49,510 bases of DNA, taken from the IMG/VR virus record IMGVR_UViG_3300020419_000021, positions 1 through 49,510 of that record. One strand, 5' to 3'. The position numbers and the translations under genes were made by a program. Positions 46,910 through 49,510 of this stretch are shown piece after piece (position 1 is the stretch's first letter; the number at the start of each line of letters is the position of its first letter). Source of the DNA: a virus. Below the pieces are notes generated by a model. That model did not search any database, had not been told where the DNA came from, and worked only from the letters and a program-made list of their open reading frames with translations.

Positions 46910-47301
46910 TTTTTTCTCCCACCTTTTGACAGGCTCATTTTGATTTCATCAATTTGGCTGTCTGACAAGAGGTTAAGAGCTTCTTTTGCCTTTGTATTGC
47001 TATAACCATAATACTCTTTTACTACTTCTAGGTCTTTAACTTTCTTTTGGGAAAGCCATTTACCACCAAATCGCTTTTTCTTTCTAATACTATTTAGTAA
47101 ATAGTGAAATTGCATACGCTTTGGTAAGAAGTGAAAACCGTTCATCTCATTACTATGCATTATTGTATCATAGAACATTGATAAACAACGATTAATTATA
47201 TAAGTTGGGTACTTCTTCTCCCACATAATATCATCTGTATCTAAAAGAGGAGTTTTTGTTTCATTAATTGCTTTTAGATAGTCTTTTAATTCATACATCA
47301 T
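46906..47301 (-). CDS. Clamp-loader small subunit (gp62-like)
   Basis: 131 aa, shorter than T4 gp62 (187). The sequence YELKDYLKAINETKTPLLDT, then INRCLSMFYDTIMHSNEMNG, PKRMQFHYLLNSIRKKKRFG and VKEYYGYSNTKAKEALNLLS fits marine gp62 proteins. It joins gp44 to load the gp45 clamp. The usual gp44-gp62 junction is interrupted by an HNH gene, but ATGA overlaps persist on both sides. Confidence 0.85.
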   Translation of the reverse strand: MMYELKDYLKAINETKTPLLDTDDIMWEKKYPTYIINRCLSMFYDTIMHSNEMNGFHFLPKRMQFHYLLNSIRKKKRFGGKWLSQKKVKDLEVVKEYYGYSNTKAKEALNLLSDSQIDEIKMSLSKGGRKK

Positions 47302-47642
47302 TCATATCCTGGTAAAACTGCTGTGCTTCCTCTATGCTCCCAATCACGGCAGTTTGAAGTTTTACTTTTATGACATTCATAACACAATGTCTGTAAGTTA
47401 CTTGCTTGATTGTTTTTTCTATTACCATCTTTATGGTCTACCTGTAAACAACTTGGTCCAATGGCATTATCATTTTTACCACACATCTCACAAAAATGTT
47501 TCTTATGTCTGGTATATTTGCCGTTTGCATAATTATATGTTTCTTCATTATGCTTTTGGCAATACTTTCCATAGTTACCATAACCTTTATTTTGTTGAAG
47601 TTTACCACAACCTGGTATTACACATACACCTCTTATCTTCAT
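47298..47642 (-). CDS. HNH endonuclease inserted between gp44 and gp62
   Basis: 114 aa. Zinc-linked HNH core: HFCEMCGKNDNA (Cys51, Cys54), LQVDHKDGNRKNNQASNLQT (Asp69-His70, Asn82) and LCYECHKSKT (Cys87, Cys90, His91). An extra N-terminal Cys/His set (VCVIPGCG ... KYCQKHN) suggests a second zinc site. In T4, gp44 and gp62 adjoin, so this looks like a freestanding homing endonuclease. It fits exactly by ATGA overlaps on both sides, so the operon remains translationally coupled. Confidence 0.85.
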   Translation of the reverse strand: MKIRGVCVIPGCGKLQQNKGYGNYGKYCQKHNEETYNYANGKYTRHKKHFCEMCGKNDNAIGPSCLQVDHKDGNRKNNQASNLQTLCYECHKSKTSNCRDWEHRGSTAVLPGYE

Positions 47643-48583
47643 TTAAACTTACAACTTGCCATAATTTCAGTTAAACATGCGACCATATTAATTTCTTGGT
47701 CGGCTACAAAGGCAGATTTATATTGATAACCTGCTATAACTAATACTGCTTTAGGTATTGAATTAGAATCTAAAGTAGAATATAACAACTCGTAAATTGT
47801 AGTAAATAATGAAGATGGTTCTTTGTCAAGATTATTAATGACCCACTTTCTCATATCATTAAATCTTTTTTCTTTTAGTGTCTTAGCCAGTTCTTTAGTA
47901 TTTGCCTCTGATATACTAAACAATATACCACTATCAATTTTACCTCTTACTGAATACCTTTGAAGTTCATTAATAGTTCTTCTAAAGTCTGGATAATGTT
48001 TTTGTATTAACTCTGCTAATACTTTTTTATCATATTCAACATGTTCATCATCAAGTATCTTACCTAGTCTTTTCATTAATGCCTGTGCTGTCTTGACTTT
48101 TTGACCATTCTTGATTGCAAAATCAATTACGGTACAACGACTATGTAATGGTTTGATAATTTTGTTTTTGTAGTTACAAGTAAATATAAATCTACAATTT
48201 TGATGAAATGATTCTATGAAGTTTCTTAAAGCAGGTTGTACAGACTCGGCATTCATATAATCTGCCTCATCTATTATTACAACTTTATGTTTAGATGTTT
48301 CTGCCAAAGATACAGTTGAAGCAAAGTTTTTAATCTTATGCCTTAAAGTATCAATTTGACGGCCTTCATCTGAACCATTGATTATAATATAATCAGTACC
48401 TAGTTCTTCACATAAAGCACGAGCAACCGTTGTCTTACCAGTACCTTGCGTACCAGATAATAACAAGTTAGGTATTTCTTTTTGCTTTAGAAACTCTGAA
48501 AAAGTATGTTTAATATCTTCAGTTAAGATACATTCTTTTATAGATTTAGGACGGTATTTCTCCACCCATAAGTATTCGGACAT
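47639..48583 (-). CDS. Clamp-loader large subunit (gp44-like AAA+ ATPase)
   Basis: 314 aa, normal size. KYRPKSIKECILTED, then Walker A LLSGTQGTGKTTVAR, Walker B VVIIDEADYMN, sensor-1 FIFTCNYKNK and the arginine-finger motif LHSRCTVIDF are all present. It uses ATP to open the clamp for the polymerase. The gene follows gp45 by 10 nt. Confidence 0.95.
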   Translation of the reverse strand: MSEYLWVEKYRPKSIKECILTEDIKHTFSEFLKQKEIPNLLLSGTQGTGKTTVARALCEELGTDYIIINGSDEGRQIDTLRHKIKNFASTVSLAETSKHKVVIIDEADYMNAESVQPALRNFIESFHQNCRFIFTCNYKNKIIKPLHSRCTVIDFAIKNGQKVKTAQALMKRLGKILDDEHVEYDKKVLAELIQKHYPDFRRTINELQRYSVRGKIDSGILFSISEANTKELAKTLKEKRFNDMRKWVINNLDKEPSSLFTTIYELLYSTLDSNSIPKAVLVIAGYQYKSAFVADQEINMVACLTEIMASCKFK

Positions 48584-48593
48584 ATAACCTCAC

Positions 48594-49259
48594 TTAAAAT
48601 GTTGAATCAGATTCAATAGCAACCCAATATTGAATTGGTTTGTTTGTATTGATAAAGTGAGATATTTTCTGTGAAGATATTGCCACATCATAATCTCCTG
48701 GAATCATCTTAAAGTTTTCCGTTTTGAAATATGCTGTGAATTCTTTGTCTGTTTCACCTACACTAATCTTATAATTATTAGAGCCTGGTGTTTTTTTGTC
48801 CATAGCAGTTAAACTAATCTCTTTACCATCACCTGTTACAGCAATGTCTGGTAAATTAAGAGTGGTTACACCTCTCATAAGTTTAGTAAACATATCACTC
48901 TTTAATTGAAAAGTAACATACTTATCTGGCATAGTAATTGCTTTTGACGGTGCAACTACAACCGATTTATCTGCAAAATAATATTTAATTTGTTGTCTTG
49001 AATTATCATCTGCTATTGTCAAATTCTGACCACCATTAAATTTAAGTGTCTTCTTGTCAAACAAGTCAACTGCTCTTAAAAATTCTGGTAAATCATAGAT
49101 AGCAAACTCTTGTTCAAACTTCTCTGATATTTCAGCCTCTGCTAAAATGTTTTTCAAAGTAGAGATAGTTTGAAGTTTGTTGCCTGGTTTCACCAGAATA
49201 TTCTGGTTGATATCTGAAAAGTTTTTCAGAATGGCAACTGTATCACTTGATAGGTTCAT
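48594..49259 (-). CDS. Sliding clamp (gp45-like)
   Basis: 221 aa, close to T4 gp45 (228). Typical features are MNLSSDTVAILKNFSDINQN, ILVKPGNKLQTIST, and a C-terminal strand with YWVAIESDSTF. GGAG lies about 8 nt upstream of the ATG. A 100-nt leader with a tRNA-like element (49287-49360) separates the start from promoter P9. It is the first protein of the replication operon. Confidence 0.92.
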   Translation of the reverse strand: MNLSSDTVAILKNFSDINQNILVKPGNKLQTISTLKNILAEAEISEKFEQEFAIYDLPEFLRAVDLFDKKTLKFNGGQNLTIADDNSRQQIKYYFADKSVVVAPSKAITMPDKYVTFQLKSDMFTKLMRGVTTLNLPDIAVTGDGKEISLTAMDKKTPGSNNYKISVGETDKEFTAYFKTENFKMIPGDYDVAISSQKISHFINTNKPIQYWVAIESDSTF

Positions 49260-49286
49260 TATATAATCTCCGTTTCATAATTTAAT

Positions 49287-49360
49287 TGGAGCGGATAAGA
49301 GGTACTGCCCCTCTTTCTGCAAGTTGGTAACCTGCCATAATACTTTTATACGATATCCGC
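49287..49360 (-). tRNA. tRNA-Gly-like element (anticodon ACC, encoded CCA)
   Basis: A cloverleaf can be folded on the minus strand. Acceptor GCGGATA / TATCCGC is 7 perfect pairs, followed by discriminator T and CCA. There is a short D-arm (GTA / TAT), an anticodon arm GCAGG / CTTGC with loop TTACCAA (anticodon ACC, 49328-49326), a 4-nt variable loop and a T-arm AGAGG / CCTCT. Gly identity features (G1-C72, C2-G71, G3-C70, U73, C35, C36) are present. The T-loop GGCAGTA and D-loop lack the usual TTCRA and GG, so it may be degenerate or specialised. Its 5' end coincides with the predicted start of P9. Confidence 0.7.
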
Positions 49361-49368
49361 ATTATCTT

Positions 49369-49397
49369 AATATACACTAAAGGCGTCCCATTGTCAA
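49369..49397 (-). promoter_or_regulatory. Sigma70-like promoter P9 (replication operon)
   Basis: On the minus strand TTGACA (49397-49392), 17-nt spacer, TATATT (49374-49369); start expected near 49362. The -35 box lies in the loop of a 9-bp hairpin, AGGCGTTCC / GGGACGCCT (49381-49410), with one T-G pair. The hairpin follows the hsp20 stop and may also act as a weak terminator. Confidence 0.75.
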
Positions 49398-49423
49398 TGC
49401 TGGAACGCCTATAGTTTTATTCT

Positions 49424-49510
49424 TTATTTAATGTTGATAGTTCTAGCCTTTTTATGGTCTGGAACAATCTTCTCTAAAGATACTTTTAAAAGTCCGTCTT
49501 TTAATTCAGC
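49424..49510 (-). CDS. Hsp20-family small heat-shock protein, C-terminal part
   Basis: The last 28 codons of a gene that continues beyond the right edge. AELKDGLLKVSLEKIVPDHK followed by KARTINIK matches the end of the alpha-crystallin domain and the C-terminal tail of IbpA-like Hsp20 proteins. Stop TAA at 49426-49424. Hsp20 genes are common in T4-like cyanophages and other marine T4-like phages. It would act as an ATP-independent chaperone during infection. Confidence 0.85.
   Translation of the reverse strand, partial: AELKDGLLKVSLEKIVPDHKKARTINIK

Noticed and set aside
49287-49360. tRNA-like element as a prophage attachment site
   Set aside because: No integrase, excisionase or repeat is visible, and the gene content is that of a lytic T4-like phage.
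1-49510. CRISPR arrays or insertion sequences
   Set aside because: No spaced direct repeats and no transposase-like frame were seen. The only mobile-type gene is the HNH at 47298-47642.

Overview
The window is a contiguous piece of a T4-like myovirus genome. It is AT-rich, very tightly packed, and every gene I can support lies on the minus strand and reads leftward. The best landmarks are a T4-type replication set: sliding clamp gp45, clamp loader gp44/gp62, RegA, family-B DNA polymerase gp43, UvsX, helicase gp41, primase gp61, class Ia NrdA/NrdB, a RuvC-like resolvase, and the C-terminus of an Hsp20 at the right edge. Gene content (hsp20, ThyX, glycosyltransferases, 2OG oxygenases, GNAT, FkbM) resembles marine T4-like phages. 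The AT bias and an adrenodoxin-type ferredoxin suggest an alphaproteobacterial host such as SAR11, but that host is an inference.

Layout from transcription start (right) to left. (1) 49.5-40.8 kb: hsp20 end, a tRNA-Gly-like element at a promoter, then 45-44-HNH-62-regA-RimK-like-Sm-like-ferredoxin-43-MT-A70-thyX. (2) 40.8-36.0 kb: a DruA-like protein, a 2OG-oxygenase-like protein, micro-ORFs, uvsX, gp41. (3) 35.9-22.9 kb: late or virion-associated genes with TATAAATA promoters. They include a nuclease-like protein, a ligase-like nucleotidyltransferase, adenylate kinase, a P-loop kinase, a double nucleotidyltransferase, a modular 791-aa protein and small structural proteins. (4) 22.9-17.6 kb: envelope and lysis genes, with DUF1353, an i-spanin/o-spanin pair and large exported proteins. 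(5) 17.5-3.4 kb: primase, nrdA, nrdB, resolvase, then a sugar and surface-modification cluster. The cluster has three GT-A-like enzymes, three paralogous capsule-type proteins, a compact UDP-sugar dehydrogenase, cupin, GNAT, FkbM and a 2OG oxygenase. (6) 3.3-0 kb: small early hypothetical genes.

Two promoter classes can be read by eye, both only on the minus strand. Nine are sigma70-like (TTGMCA or close, 16-17 nt, TATAGT/TATATT/TATAAT). Six are T4-type late boxes (TATAAATA) lying in gaps. Genes are joined by ATGA and TAATG overlaps, and several very small ORFs (30-57 aa) sit in the remaining gaps.

The most interesting signals are three. First, an N-terminal tag like the T4 capsid-targeting sequence (MKTYQEFIAE in T4) recurs on unrelated enzymes: adenylate kinase, a double nucleotidyltransferase, a RimK-like ligase and others. 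This suggests a set of enzymes packaged in the head and injected with the DNA. Second, a tRNA-Gly-like RNA with a degenerate elbow begins exactly at the predicted start of the clamp-operon transcript. Third, a series of coupled membrane microproteins. All functional statements rest on reading motifs by eye; no database search was run.
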